Positions 33,407 through 43,454 of a DNA stretch of 64,000 nt are shown here, piece after piece; positions within the stretch are counted from its first letter, which is position 1, and each line of letters opens with the position of its first letter. Location: NCBI RefSeq assembly GCF_025336525.1, contig NZ_JAOCZP010000001.1, positions 310,001 to 374,000 on the forward strand. Direction: 5' to 3'. The DNA comes from Chelativorans salis. GTDB taxonomy: Bacteria > Pseudomonadota > Alphaproteobacteria > Rhizobiales > Rhizobiaceae. Under the pieces are notes generated by a model. It was given only the letters and a program-made list of their open reading frames with translations, did no database searches and was not told the DNA's origin. A program made the translations under genes and the position numbers.

Positions 33407-35088
33407 ATGTCTCCACGTTCCACTGCGGGCTATCGTTTCGGGTCCTTCGTCCTCAATCTGGAGCGGCTGTCCCTGCAGGAGGGCGGCTCGGATCGCGAGC
33501 TGCGACCCAAGGCATTCGACGTTCTGCGCCTCCTCGTCGAGCAGGCGGGCCGGCTCATCACCAAGGATGATCTCGTCGAGACTGTGTGGCCCGACGTCAT
33601 CGTCAATGACGATGCGCTTGCACAGTGCATCCGTGACATCCGCAAGGTGCTCGGAGACGAAGGCGATCGCTTCATCAAGACGGTGCCACGACGCGGCTAC
33701 ATGTTCGTGGCCGAGGTGGAGCGCGTGGCAGGCACCTTTCCATCTGGGGGCTGGCCGCTCTCGACTGTTGCGCGCGCTCGCTCCCTGACCTGGGTGTTGG
33801 CAGCTCTCGGGTTGTTGCTCGCGCTCGGGCTTGCTACGCTCTGGTTTGTTGATGACGGCTCGCCCGCACGCCCCAACGGCAGCCTTGCCGTCGCGGTTCT
33901 TCCCTTCTCTGCCCCGGGCAACGACCAGGCGTATCTCGGCGAGGGTTGGCAGAGACGTGGCTGCGGCGGTGGCGCGTTTCGGGGATTTGACCGTGATCGC
34001 CCGTAACTCGAGTTTCCGCTACGGACCCGAGACAGAAGACTTGCGGCAGGTTGGCAGAGATTTGGGCGTGGACCACGTGCTGCGGGGGAGGGTGCGGCGC
34101 ACGCGCGACCGGCTGCGCGTGACGGCGCAGCTGGTCGATACCCGAAACCTCGCCACGTTGTGGATGGAGCAATACGATCGGCCTCATGTCGAGATGCCGT
34201 CGATTCCGGACGAAGTTGCCGGGCGCGTGGCGGTGCAGCTTGTCGGCCACGCCCGCGAAGACGCCGCCAAGCGCCTTCATAGCCACGACGCCGACAGCCT
34301 AGAGGCTTACGAACTCGTCTGCGCGGACGGAAGTCGTACCGCACGTTCACGAAGGCAGGCGCGCTCGAAGCTCGAGACCTAGCCGGACGGGCGGTAGTGC
34401 TCGACCCTGATTTCGCTGTGGCGTGGGACCTGATGGCACGCACGCTCCTGCAGTTCTATCTCCAGCCCTATGACGAGAGTTGGCGCTTGCGCCCAGTGCT
34501 GGAAGAGGCGAGAGACGCGGCATACCGTGCAGTAGCGCTGGAGCCGGACTTCTCGACGGCCCATGCTACTCTCGGCTACGTACTCTTGTGGCTCCGGGAA
34601 CATGACGCGAGCCTTAAGGCCCTGAGAAAAGCCATCTCCCTCAGCCCGAACGATACGGTCGCATTCGGCATGTATGCCGAGGCGCTCTCGTTTTCCGGCG
34701 ACCAAGAGGCCGCCATCGCGGCGTGGGACCGCGCGCCGAGCTCGATCCGTTCACGCCTCCTCTGAACCTCGCGCTCAAGGCCAGAAGCTACACTTTTCTT
34801 GGCGAGCCAGAGAACGCGCTTGCGCTCGCGCGCTCCTGCACGACGGTAAATCCAAATCTACAGCCGTGCTTCATTCAATTGGCAATCGCCGCGAAGGAAA
34901 CGGGTCAAGAGGCCGAAGCACGATCCGCAGCCGACAGGGTGATCGAGATCAATCCTGGCTTCAGCATCAGCCGGCAGGTTCAGCTTGTCCCCTTCCGCCG
35001 TCCGGAGGACGCCAGCCGATTCGCTGATCTCCTCCGCCGCGCGGGTTTCCTGAATAGATCGATCTCGCAACGAAAGGTTCGCCCGTGA
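33407..35088 (+). pseudogene. Winged-helix/TPR (CadC-like) regulator, multiply frameshifted
   Basis: The frame from ATG 33407 encodes an OmpR/CadC-type winged helix (YRFGSFVLNLERLSLQEGGS, RPKAFDVLRLLVEQAGRLIT, FIKTVPRRGYMFVAEVERVA), then a membrane segment (LTWVLAALGLLLALGLATLWF). It then breaks about 33950; a second frame carries a TolB-like adenylate-cyclase-associated part (VARFGDLTVIARNSSFRYGP, TRNLATLWMEQYD). The frame breaks again near 34325 (RAVVLDPDFAVAWDLMARTL, TPR) and near 34735 (LKARSYTFLGEPENALALA, TPR). Joined, they make ~560 residues of the winged-helix tetratricopeptide family, so the gene has at least three indels. Confidence 0.82.
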
Positions 35089-36079
35089 TCATGCCCAGTC
35101 CCATGGATCGGTTTGCATTTATTTGAGGATGGGAGTCGCCACTTCGCCCCATGGCGTGGCTGGCGGCAGGTTAGCGTCTGTGGCCGCAGTTAATGGGAAG
35201 CAGAATGCCGGCTCATGCCGCAACCGCGACCTGGAGCATGGTCACTCGCGATGTCAGCTTCCGAGCGGACGCAAAGTTTGCCCCTACGGCCGACATGGGC
35301 CGCAAGCAGACCCGCCTTTTTGCACGCTATTCTACGCCAGAGCCCTCTTGCTCTTTGAAGCGGCTCTACATCATCCGGGACGTGGGCACAGATCGAACCT
35401 GCGCGTTCAGAGTGAAAGAACACCCAGCGCAGCGGAAGTGAGAAGCGAACGGACGACACCTGCGCGGCAGCGAAAATCGCCGCCGAAATTACGCCATTGC
35501 CACCGTTTTCCCTCACTCCCACTCAATCGTATCTAGCAAGCCCAACATACTGATTTCGCGGATGTTTTGCTCGCGAGAACACGCCGGTACCGGTAGGAAT
35601 ACCGTTACAATGTCAACCTATTGAAATTGCTCACCTATTTGGAACATTCAAATCTCTGTTACATGCTGAAAAGCTCATCGATATGCACCTACTACACGGT
35701 TCGGCCGCAGGCTCAAATCGAGGCTCGCAACCATCGATGTCAGCAGGGCCTTTTCCAAGCGGCGGCATAACCGGCCAAGATAGTTCCAGGCTTGCTTTCA
35801 ACAGCTCGCTCAGCGGATCGGCTTGCCGTTTCCTCCCTGATACGCGCTGCGCGAGCTTACCTGCCATCACGACGTCGCCGGATTTTCCACCTCTTTTGGT
35901 GTCGTCGAGATTTCAGCAGGTTTCAGCATGGTAGGACGCGCGATATAAGTTAAGAGACTTGCCGGTGCGAAATATGGGGGCTTTTCGCGTGCTAATACTT
36001 CATATTTCCGATAGTCATTTCAAGAAGATCAGAGTCTGTTCCCTACCGAGCCGTCGCCTGATAAAAAGTGCGAAAGATT
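35089..36079. other. Gene-poor region
   Basis: About 1 kb without a supported gene. Short frames exist on both strands, but none shows family features or a good ribosome-binding site. The DNA becomes more AT-rich near 35500-36050. Likely degraded mobile DNA. Confidence 0.5.
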
Positions 36080-36330
36080 CTGGACACTACCCGGCAGAAC
36101 CACCGGAACACCGTGCTTCTTGGTGGAAAGTCGGACGGCAGAAGCCGCAGCCGATACCGCCGCGCATGACATAGAAGATCGTGTTCATGGTCTCGCGCAG
36201 CGACCAACGGCGAGGTCGCCCCGTCTTCGCCGCAGCGGCATCATCGGCGCGATCAAATTCCACTCCCGATCCGTCAGGTCGGTTTCGTAGCGCAGGTCTT
36301 CCCGGTTATGCTGGCGACGGGTAGCTGGCG
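36080..36330 (-). mobile_element. IS5-family transposase fragment
   Basis: The minus strand encodes the N-terminal region of an IS5-type transposase: RYETDLTDREWNLIAPMMPL followed by an Arg-rich stretch and WSLRETMNTIFYVMRGGI, then, after shifts of frame, LPSDFPPRSTVFRWFCR. At least two frame changes are needed to follow it (near 36222 and 36155). Only ~80 residues remain and no inverted terminal repeats were located. It lies ~260 bases from the 3' end of the giant toxin gene and marks past insertion. The bases 36331-36590 hold no gene that I recognise. Confidence 0.75.
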
Positions 36331-36590
36331 TCTACATCAGGCCGTTCGCAACCTCATCACCCCCACCGCCGGTCGCAGAAAATGCCGGTAGTTCGAGGTG
36401 TCCACCTTTGTCGTCGTTGCACTCCCATGAAGAACCTGACCTCGTAGCGCATCCTTTGATTCGGACGATAGGCCCCCCATCAAAGTCAAACACCCAGCCT
36501 CGGCGGCCTCCGCTCACGGGGGAGGATCGGCTTTACCGATCACCAGCGCCGCAGAGAGCCATGCTCTTGCGGCGCTGGCAGTCGGTTACT

Positions 36591-39500
36591 CTATGCCGAT
36601 TGGCTGGCGACCTGCGATCTAATTTCCTCCGACCATTTAGGAGTCTTTTCTACGCTTATGGCAGTGACCCTTTTGATATTCTTGTAGTGTTCATTGATAT
36701 ATTCTTTTACCCAAGTGGAAAGTTCCTCCTTGCTCTTAAATTTAAAGACGCCCCAGTTGGGGTCGAAAAACCGCGGACTTTTTCCCAGTGCCAAGCCGAG
36801 AGCGTGGCCACGCCCCTTTCCACGAATTGACAAATAGATGTGGTTGTGACCTTGAACCGCAGCATCTACGATCTCGGAAATTGCGCGCTGGCCGGTACCA
36901 GAGAGCACCTTGTTGGCACGCATTCGTCTGCGAGCCAACAGTGACAACCTCGATGCATTATTTGAATACTCTTCTTGAAGATTTGCAAGAAAGTTTGCAA
37001 AATTTCTATTTCCATTAATTCCATTTGCAAGAATTTTTTCTGAAAACCCCTCGATTCCCAATCTCTTCTGCAGCCATACGGAAACCCAGGCAGCACACAC
37101 TCCTCTTGTATATCCATTATATAGATCAGAATACTTACTGCGATTCTGAGTAAATTTTGTAATACTTTTAATATCTGGCTTCACTTCGTTATATGTTGGT
37201 ATTTTTTCATGAAGATCTAGTAAAGTTTTCGGAATATTCGTGACTTTAAACGCGCCCGCGGCATCAGCGCCCGTGGACGCCGCTCCTTCGCCATTCTCCG
37301 ATACGGCTCCCATCTCCTGCAATTCGAAGCTCTCTTGCGCCCCCTCGATATCTTCCAGGATGATCGCCTCGCCGACGCTGCCGGCAAAGGACCCGCGCAA
37401 AAGCGGAATGCCGGACATCATCAGACCGACACCATTCCCGATCATGCCTGCCATGGCTGCTTGCGCACCCGCCTCATCGCCGCGCTGCTTGGCCTCGAGA
37501 TAACTCGTGATGCTCTCGCCTTCGCCCCAACTTGCATCGGCGGCGAAAAGGACAGCGCCGAGCTCCGGCCCAGCGGCCGGAAGGAACATGGCGGCGAAGG
37601 CCGCGGTGCGCAGCGCATCGTGCCCCACGTTCGTCCAGTCGCCCAGGGCCGCGTCAATGCCGAGATCGATGACATCACCCAGAACGGGGATTTTGGAAGA
37701 TACCAATTTTGCGAGCTCCAGTCGCTTTTGCTTCAGATGCTCCAGATTGTGCAGTTGATCCTCATCACGGCGGTCTTCAAGCAGGTTCTGGAAATTTGCG
37801 ACTGCCGTTTTCAATTTGTCGGCGGATTGCTGACCAAGATGCGCCACGAGGTCTTCCACCGCGTTTGGGTTGGCCTTAGCGATCAATGCGTCGCGGCCAG
37901 AGCGAAGCACGATCTTCTCCGCTTCCAGCTTACGGAAGGTGATTGCGGATTTCTCTACATATCTTCCATAGTAACTTTCATAGCTTTGCTGGATATCCTC
38001 GATATTTCTTGGCAATTCATCGTTGTTTGAATCTCCAAAGATATCCACAGTGAATAGCCTGGTGATATTTTCCGCAAATTGGGCCTCCTTCCCGGGTTCG
38101 ACTAATTTCCTCAGATCGCCAACCAGGGCCTCTCGCATGCTTTTATTCATCCTTTGAGCAAGTCTCGCGCGCAGATCGTCTCGCTCAAGCAGATCAATCC
38201 AACTCGTAATTTGAGGTCTTCTCTCCTCCACCGGGGGAAGTATCGGCCCTGATGATCCCAACGGCCCAACTGATTTGTGCAAGCGCCACACGCTCCGCTC
38301 GTCGACCAGCTTATGGCGATGTTCCTTGGCAATGCCGAGCCACTCGCCCAATTCCTCGGCGGCGTATTCAGCCGGGTGCGACCGGCGGAGCAGAAGGAGT
38401 TCCTGCTGGGTCTCTATGTTATTGGCCGCATAGTTATAATAGGTCTTGAGCAGTCTTTTGCCCTCGGCCTCCAGCACGGCCTGCGCTTCTTCCAGCGGCA
38501 GTTCACCGAGAACGACACTCCGCGCCTTCAGCGAAGAACGGGCTGCCTCGAAGAGCTTGTCGGATTTTCCCACATCACCGCCGGTCGCTCTCAACTCCCG
38601 GGTAAGTGCGGCGAAGGTGGCCCGCATGCTGCGCGCACCTTGGTCGGAACTGGGGAAGAGTGCCGTCGGACAGAAGGGGTCGCCGTCCTTCAGGCGGATG
38701 TCAGCGAGTTCGGCCGCCATTTGGATGAATTCTATTTCAATGTCTTCGTATTCTTGGGGACGAATGTTCCTTTCAAAAGCCTCCGCAAAGGCGTGCGCCG
38801 CCCTGCGGACGTAGTCCTTCAGCGTGCCGTCGTATTCGCCGGAAGCCGGATCTATGACCTTCTCGAAGGAATAATCGTTGTTCAACATATCAAGATCGGA
38901 AAGCCAGCCCTGAAACTTGATTCCCCCCCGCCTGCGGATCGCGGTCAGAATCTTCTTCTCCAGGCCCTCATCATTGAAGGTGAAGCGTTGCAGTATCTTG
39001 CTGGCGAGTTCATCCCCGTGCCTGCCAATGGTTCCGTAATCCTTGGCGTCCTTCGTTCCCCCCCACCTTTTATTATGTTCGATGACCAGTGGAGGCGCGC
39101 CAAAGTTGGGGACCACGTCGACGGCATGTCCTTCGGGAATAAGAGCACGCTCAAGTTGGGTTGGGAGTGGCAGTTCGGCTCCTATCGCCAAGTAATTAAA
39201 GGCTCCCCTATCACTTGATGATCCCAATGAAGTCAAATATTCCTCAACATATTTAGCCGTATTATTTACGTAATTAGCAAAAGACTCTCCAATAAATTTC
39301 CTTTTTGATGGTTGAAGAATATCGTTTTCGCAATTTCCAATTAATGAATAACGTCGCCATACTGAGAACTTAATTCCTCCCTCTGCACGGATACGATTCA
39401 AAATAATATTTCGAACAGAATCATTGAAGCCATTATAAATTTGCAAAACCTTCCGGGACCAGGACGCTGCCACCTCTCTTGCTGACTTGGCCACGTACCC

Positions 39501-42500
39501 GCTCGTCTGCCGACTTACCTCGATCCTGCTTAGCGGCACGCCATCCAGCAGGGTGTCCAGCCCAGCCGCCGACGGGGCGTGATCCACCTCTCTTCTCCGC
39601 TTAGTCTTCGCCCCGGTTGAGCCGCCTAGCACATGCGATTTGTCAGCGCCGCCAGCCGGCCGGCTGATGCCGAACGCGATAAGATCCTCCGGCGGGAAAT
39701 CCTCAAACTCGTCCTTCACCCGGACGTTCGCCAGTTCGGCTTTCATCGCGATATGCCGGATGTTGACGGTATCGTCGTCCTGGCTGTCCTCGATGTGTTT
39801 CCTGAATGCTTCCGCGAAGACTTCAGCCGACTTGCGGATATAGTCCCCTAGGGTTCCGTCAAATTGGCTGGATGCCAGGTCGACATGCATTTCGAAAGAA
39901 TGGTTGCTGTCTCTTGCCGATGTATCGGCGAGCCAGCCGGAAAACGTGATTCCCTCAGCCTCCCGGATCTTGTCCAGAATATCTCTCTTCAGGCGGGTGT
40001 CGTTAAATTCGTAGTGCTGGAGTATCTTGCCGGCCAAGCTGGTGGCATGCGCCTTTACAGCACCATCGTTGGACGGGTCTTCCCAGACCCTGTTGTGCTC
40101 GATCGCAAGGGGAGCGCTGCCCAGATCCAGATGCGCCTGCAGGTGATGGCTCAGCGGCGTGTGTGCACGCTCCACATGGCTTGCCAGCGGGAGTGCCGCG
40201 CCCACGCCGATGTAGTCCAGACGAATGGCGTCGCCGTGTTGCCTGCGAAGCTGCTCTTCCGCTTTCGCCCCTGCCTCTTTTGCAACGCGGGAAAAATAGG
40301 CTTCCAGAGATTCCTTGGATTCCGGCTTTGCGTCGGTTTCCACATGAACCGTCTTGTGGAGGTCGGCCTTGGCGTCGTGAATCCAGAAGGTGAATGTCAG
40401 CCTGCCTTTGTCCCGAACATAGCCGAGAACAGCCTGCCTGCCGGCTTCGTTGAGGCTGCTGTACCCGTCGGCTGTCTTCCTGGCCCATGAGGAAGCGGTG
40501 TCGGCAAACGCGTCATAGCCGTCCGATACCGCGCGTTCATCCGACCAGCCGCTCGAGGGGCGGCCATACTCGATCATTGTCGTGGGAGAAGATTCGCCAG
40601 ATTCCGGTGCCGCTTCGCGTATCGCGTTTCCCAGGCGGGCGATCCTGGCACCGTTGGAGATGAGCCAGCCTGCCCGGTTGAGTGTCATGCGGGGACCATA
40701 GGATTCTCCCGTCCGTGGATCTGCCTGGGTGTAGAAGCTGCCTTCCGCGCTTTCGTGCTCCCGGAAGAAGCGCAACTGGCCGTCCTCGTTATGGCCGACA
40801 GCCAGTTGGACCTCTCCCACATTGATTTCGTTGTTCCTGGTCGACGGAGCGAGATCGGCGAGTTCCACCCGTTCGATGCCGTTGGCGTCCTTCGTGACAT
40901 TCACGCCCCGCGCAAGCCGCTGGCCTCCGTCATCGGCGGCATCGATCAAGCTGGAGCGCCTCGACGCTTGCTCCAGAAGACCGGCCAATTCCGAATCCGT
41001 GGCTCTAAGGCTGTCGATAACGCGCGCGGTGCTCTTCGCGCCGCCGACCGTGATATGCGAGGCAAAGCCGGGCGTCGGGAAGGGCAGCGCGTTTTCCAGG
41101 CCGGTTGCGGCGAATTTGAAGAACTGGCCGCCGAACTCGCGGCCGAAGGAGGTGGTGGTGCGCAGGCCGAGCGAGAGGCCTTTGTTCAGGCCCTGTCGGA
41201 GCGCTGTCCTGAGCATGGTGGACAAGCCGGTCGTGGCTGCATTGAAGCCGATTTGCAGGGCCTTGAAGCCTTCGCCTACGAAGGGGATGAAAGAAGCGAT
41301 ATCGAGGATGCCGCTCAAGATGGCGGCGCCGAGATCCCCCTTTTGAATCGCCACGATCATCGATCGGAAGGGAATGAGATCAAGAAGAAAGTTCGTGATC
41401 CCCTCGCGGCGGGTCTCGCCAAGAGCATGGTCATGGCACTGAGCAATCTGTACCCCGTAATACTCACGGATCTTGCCCCTGATCTCTGTGCCCGCCCCGC
41501 TGAAAATCTCCTTCTTGACCACGCGGTTCTCAGTCATGCTGGAGCCAGAGGTATTCAGAAAGCTCATGTACTTTCTTATTTGCTCGGCGGTGTAGATCGT
41601 GCTTGAATTGCTGAAAATCCAATCGTCAACCGACGTATCGGCCGGAATGTTCTGCAGGCCCTTGCCGATATCAGCGAGGGAGAGAAAGCCATAACGGGAC
41701 CCGGATTCGGGAACGGCGATCTCGACGATCAGCACGCTGTTGCTTGTTTCAACGAAGCTTTCGGAAAGCCTTCCTCTCCTGATGTAAGCGTGGGCTTCAG
41801 GTTGGAAAAATGTTATTGTGGCGCCGCTCAGGTCGAGATTGTTATGCTTGGCATAGTTGTCCAGAAGGCGACCGAGAATGGTCTCCATTCCTTCTGAAAA
41901 TTCGGATTTGTAGGCCGCAAAGCGCTCCTCGAATACCTCCGAAGGGTCCCGCAACTCGTTGTGGCCCGGGAGATAGCCGTTCTCGAAATAGGATTCGGCG
42001 AGCGTGCCCTCTGCCCAGGCTAGTCCATGCGCCGAGGGTACGGGATATTTGACCGGCTGGTCTGGATCGAGGCCATGTTCCCGGAGGATGGTTGCGGCGA
42101 GTTCCCTGCGGGTTGGCATCTCTTGCGAGATGTCATCCAGGGCGCTGGCGAACGCAAAATCTTCCGAAAAAACATCCTCAGCCACCTTTGGGAGAATTTG
42201 TTCCACCTCCTCCCTGTTCTGTTCGGTGATCTCCTGCCCATCGAACTCGCCCTTGGCTCGGGCGATCAGGGCGAGGAGCTTGGTGGTCCGATAAGTGGCG
42301 GCATCGTCGGCGGTGGAGCCCCCGTCGCCCTCCGCCTGTGCCGTTTCCCCGTCATCCGCCGGACCGGTGGCCGTGGCGGCGCGGCCGAGAGCCAGGAGCT
42401 GGTCGACGGACAGCTGCGCCGGATCGAGACCCGTGCCTTCGGCATATTCGATGCCGATCCACAGCCGCGCCCATTCCAGGCTGCCGTATAGGATCGCGTC

Positions 42501-43256
42501 CGATGGCTCGGGCAGGTACAGCGTCGGATCGTTGATCAGGACGGGCGCGAGCTGGTCCGCCATGAGAGCGGCCCCACCGCCGAGCTTGCCTGCAAGGATG
42601 GAGCCGACCCTTTCTTTGACCGCCGCCGCAGCCTCGGCGATGGTCATCTCGTTAGCGCCGTGCAGCACCTCACCGTCCGTGGTGACGCCATTCGCGACGC
42701 CGGTGGTCGGCGTGGCAAGCTCGGCCTTCCAGTCGACGTCGCCGGTCAGGGCGAGCAGCAACTGCTCTACGAGCGCCTTCTTCAGGGCCGGGGCGACATC
42801 GTCTTCGCCTTCCTTGCTGCCATAGAGGCCGGCCGCACCGGCCAGCCGGCGCATCAGCGCGTTGTCGTTCAGATTCGGGAACGCGGTCATATGCTCGAGC
42901 ACTTGGTCATCACTGAGGTCCCTATCGCCGAACTGCTCGCGCATGTAGGACACGAACACGCCGCGCAGCTTCCCTGCGAGTTCCGCCTCGGCCCCACCCA
43001 CCGCATCGGCCGCTTCCGTCTGCGCGTCGTCGCCTTCCTGCGCCTGCGCCGCCACCGCCCGCTTGCTCCGCGTCTTGGTGATACTGGCGTGGACATCTCC
43101 CAGGCGGCTCAAAGAGGCGTGCATCGACGGCTCGGGAGAGGACATGGCAGCTTCGACATCCGAATTCGGAAACGGTCTCTGCTCAACGCCAAAGACACGC
43201 TCGGAGCGATGCGGTGTATATGCATTGCTTTTGAAATTCGGTTCGTTATCGAGCAT
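36591..43256 (-). CDS. Giant multidomain toxin/effector with C-terminal YopT-type C58 cysteine protease
   Basis: I start at ATG 43256 (MLDNEPNFKSNAY), with a purine-rich GAAGAGA before it; a TTG at 43271 would add 5 residues. The product has 2221 residues and no signal peptide. Residues ~620-680 are a hydrophobic/amphipathic segment (DLIPFRSMIVAIQKGDLGAA, DIASFIPFVGEGF). Residues ~910-1530 hold four copies of a ~120-residue module. Residues ~1850-1915 are again hydrophobic (KIPVLGDVIDLGIDAALGDW). The last ~180 residues are a YopT/AvrPphB-like peptidase: Cys2054 in YTRGVCAAWVSVWL, His2151 in GKGRGHALGLALG, Asp2165 in RFFDPNWGVFKF. C58 proteases of YopT type cleave host proteins such as prenylated Rho GTPases. 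Secretion route and targets are unknown. Confidence 0.85.
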   Translation of the reverse strand: MLDNEPNFKSNAYTPHRSERVFGVEQRPFPNSDVEAAMSSPEPSMHASLSRLGDVHASITKTRSKRAVAAQAQEGDDAQTEAADAVGGAEAELAGKLRGVFVSYMREQFGDRDLSDDQVLEHMTAFPNLNDNALMRRLAGAAGLYGSKEGEDDVAPALKKALVEQLLLALTGDVDWKAELATPTTGVANGVTTDGEVLHGANEMTIAEAAAAVKERVGSILAGKLGGGAALMADQLAPVLINDPTLYLPEPSDAILYGSLEWARLWIGIEYAEGTGLDPAQLSVDQLLALGRAATATGPADDGETAQAEGDGGSTADDAATYRTTKLLALIARAKGEFDGQEITEQNREEVEQILPKVAEDVFSEDFAFASALDDISQEMPTRRELAATILREHGLDPDQPVKYPVPSAHGLAWAEGTLAESYFENGYLPGHNELRDPSEVFEERFAAYKSEFSEGMETILGRLLDNYAKHNNLDLSGATITFFQPEAHAYIRRGRLSESFVETSNSVLIVEIAVPESGSRYGFLSLADIGKGLQNIPADTSVDDWIFSNSSTIYTAEQIRKYMSFLNTSGSSMTENRVVKKEIFSGAGTEIRGKIREYYGVQIAQCHDHALGETRREGITNFLLDLIPFRSMIVAIQKGDLGAAILSGILDIASFIPFVGEGFKALQIGFNAATTGLSTMLRTALRQGLNKGLSLGLRTTTSFGREFGGQFFKFAATGLENALPFPTPGFASHITVGGAKSTARVIDSLRATDSELAGLLEQASRRSSLIDAADDGGQRLARGVNVTKDANGIERVELADLAPSTRNNEINVGEVQLAVGHNEDGQLRFFREHESAEGSFYTQADPRTGESYGPRMTLNRAGWLISNGARIARLGNAIREAAPESGESSPTTMIEYGRPSSGWSDERAVSDGYDAFADTASSWARKTADGYSSLNEAGRQAVLGYVRDKGRLTFTFWIHDAKADLHKTVHVETDAKPESKESLEAYFSRVAKEAGAKAEEQLRRQHGDAIRLDYIGVGAALPLASHVERAHTPLSHHLQAHLDLGSAPLAIEHNRVWEDPSNDGAVKAHATSLAGKILQHYEFNDTRLKRDILDKIREAEGITFSGWLADTSARDSNHSFEMHVDLASSQFDGTLGDYIRKSAEVFAEAFRKHIEDSQDDDTVNIRHIAMKAELANVRVKDEFEDFPPEDLIAFGISRPAGGADKSHVLGGSTGAKTKRRREVDHAPSAAGLDTLLDGVPLSRIEVSRQTSGYVAKSAREVAASWSRKVLQIYNGFNDSVRNIILNRIRAEGGIKFSVWRRYSLIGNCENDILQPSKRKFIGESFANYVNNTAKYVEEYLTSLGSSSDRGAFNYLAIGAELPLPTQLERALIPEGHAVDVVPNFGAPPLVIEHNKRWGGTKDAKDYGTIGRHGDELASKILQRFTFNDEGLEKKILTAIRRRGGIKFQGWLSDLDMLNNDYSFEKVIDPASGEYDGTLKDYVRRAAHAFAEAFERNIRPQEYEDIEIEFIQMAAELADIRLKDGDPFCPTALFPSSDQGARSMRATFAALTRELRATGGDVGKSDKLFEAARSSLKARSVVLGELPLEEAQAVLEAEGKRLLKTYYNYAANNIETQQELLLLRRSHPAEYAAEELGEWLGIAKEHRHKLVDERSVWRLHKSVGPLGSSGPILPPVEERRPQITSWIDLLERDDLRARLAQRMNKSMREALVGDLRKLVEPGKEAQFAENITRLFTVDIFGDSNNDELPRNIEDIQQSYESYYGRYVEKSAITFRKLEAEKIVLRSGRDALIAKANPNAVEDLVAHLGQQSADKLKTAVANFQNLLEDRRDEDQLHNLEHLKQKRLELAKLVSSKIPVLGDVIDLGIDAALGDWTNVGHDALRTAAFAAMFLPAAGPELGAVLFAADASWGEGESITSYLEAKQRGDEAGAQAAMAGMIGNGVGLMMSGIPLLRGSFAGSVGEAIILEDIEGAQESFELQEMGAVSENGEGAASTGADAAGAFKVTNIPKTLLDLHEKIPTYNEVKPDIKSITKFTQNRSKYSDLYNGYTRGVCAAWVSVWLQKRLGIEGFSEKILANGINGNRNFANFLANLQEEYSNNASRLSLLARRRMRANKVLSGTGQRAISEIVDAAVQGHNHIYLSIRGKGRGHALGLALGKSPRFFDPNWGVFKFKSKEELSTWVKEYINEHYKNIKRVTAISVEKTPKWSEEIRSQVASQSA
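38655..40525 (-). repeat. Tandem ~280-residue duplication inside the toxin gene (four sub-modules)
   Basis: Protein-level repeats: modules at residues ~911-1034, ~1066-1189, ~1254-1372 and ~1409-1532. Shared landmarks are the opening helix (SSWARKTADGYSSLNEAGRQ, SLAGKILQHYEFND, ASWSRKVLQIYNGFND, ELASKILQRFTFND), the strand LTFTFWI/ITFSGWL/IKFSVWR/IKFQGWL, and the end IGVGAALPL/IAMKAELAN/IAIGAELPL/IQMAAELAD. Modules 1 and 3 end in HVERAHTP/QLERALIP and are each followed by APLAIEHNRVWED/PPLVIEHNKRWGG, so modules 1-2 and 3-4 form a duplicated pair. Confidence 0.8.
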
Positions 43257-43291
43257 AATAGTTCTCTTCAAATTTCTCAGTTAAAAAATGA

Positions 43292-43319
43292 ACTCTAAAC
43301 AATGAAATACTCATGTCAA
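43292..43319 (-). promoter_or_regulatory. Putative sigma-70-like promoter of the toxin gene
   Basis: Read on the minus strand, TTGACA (43314-43319) is followed after 16 bases by TAGAGT (43292-43297), a 4/6 match to TATAAT. The whole 43272-43400 stretch is much more AT-rich than its surroundings. The predicted transcript would have a short leader to the ATG at 43256. No tts-box-like sequence was seen. Confidence 0.4.
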
Positions 43320-43454
43320 CGCTTATAAAAGTATTAATTATATAACGATAATGAGAGTTCTTTATATAGAAGAGCCGAGCTTACCATTGTAAACACGCTA
43401 AAGTCACCGACGAAGTGGTAAGCGGGTTGAAAGTATCCTACCGGAAGGAAGGAT

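Noticed and set aside
36591-43256. Toxin as a filamentous haemagglutinin-type (two-partner) protein
   Set aside because: There is no signal peptide, no TPS domain, no beta-helical repeats and no TpsB gene nearby, although some C58 domains occur in such proteins.
43257-43440. tts-box or nod-box in front of the toxin gene
   Set aside because: I looked for the rhizobial type III promoter element and saw no convincing match; only a sigma-70-like promoter is suggested.
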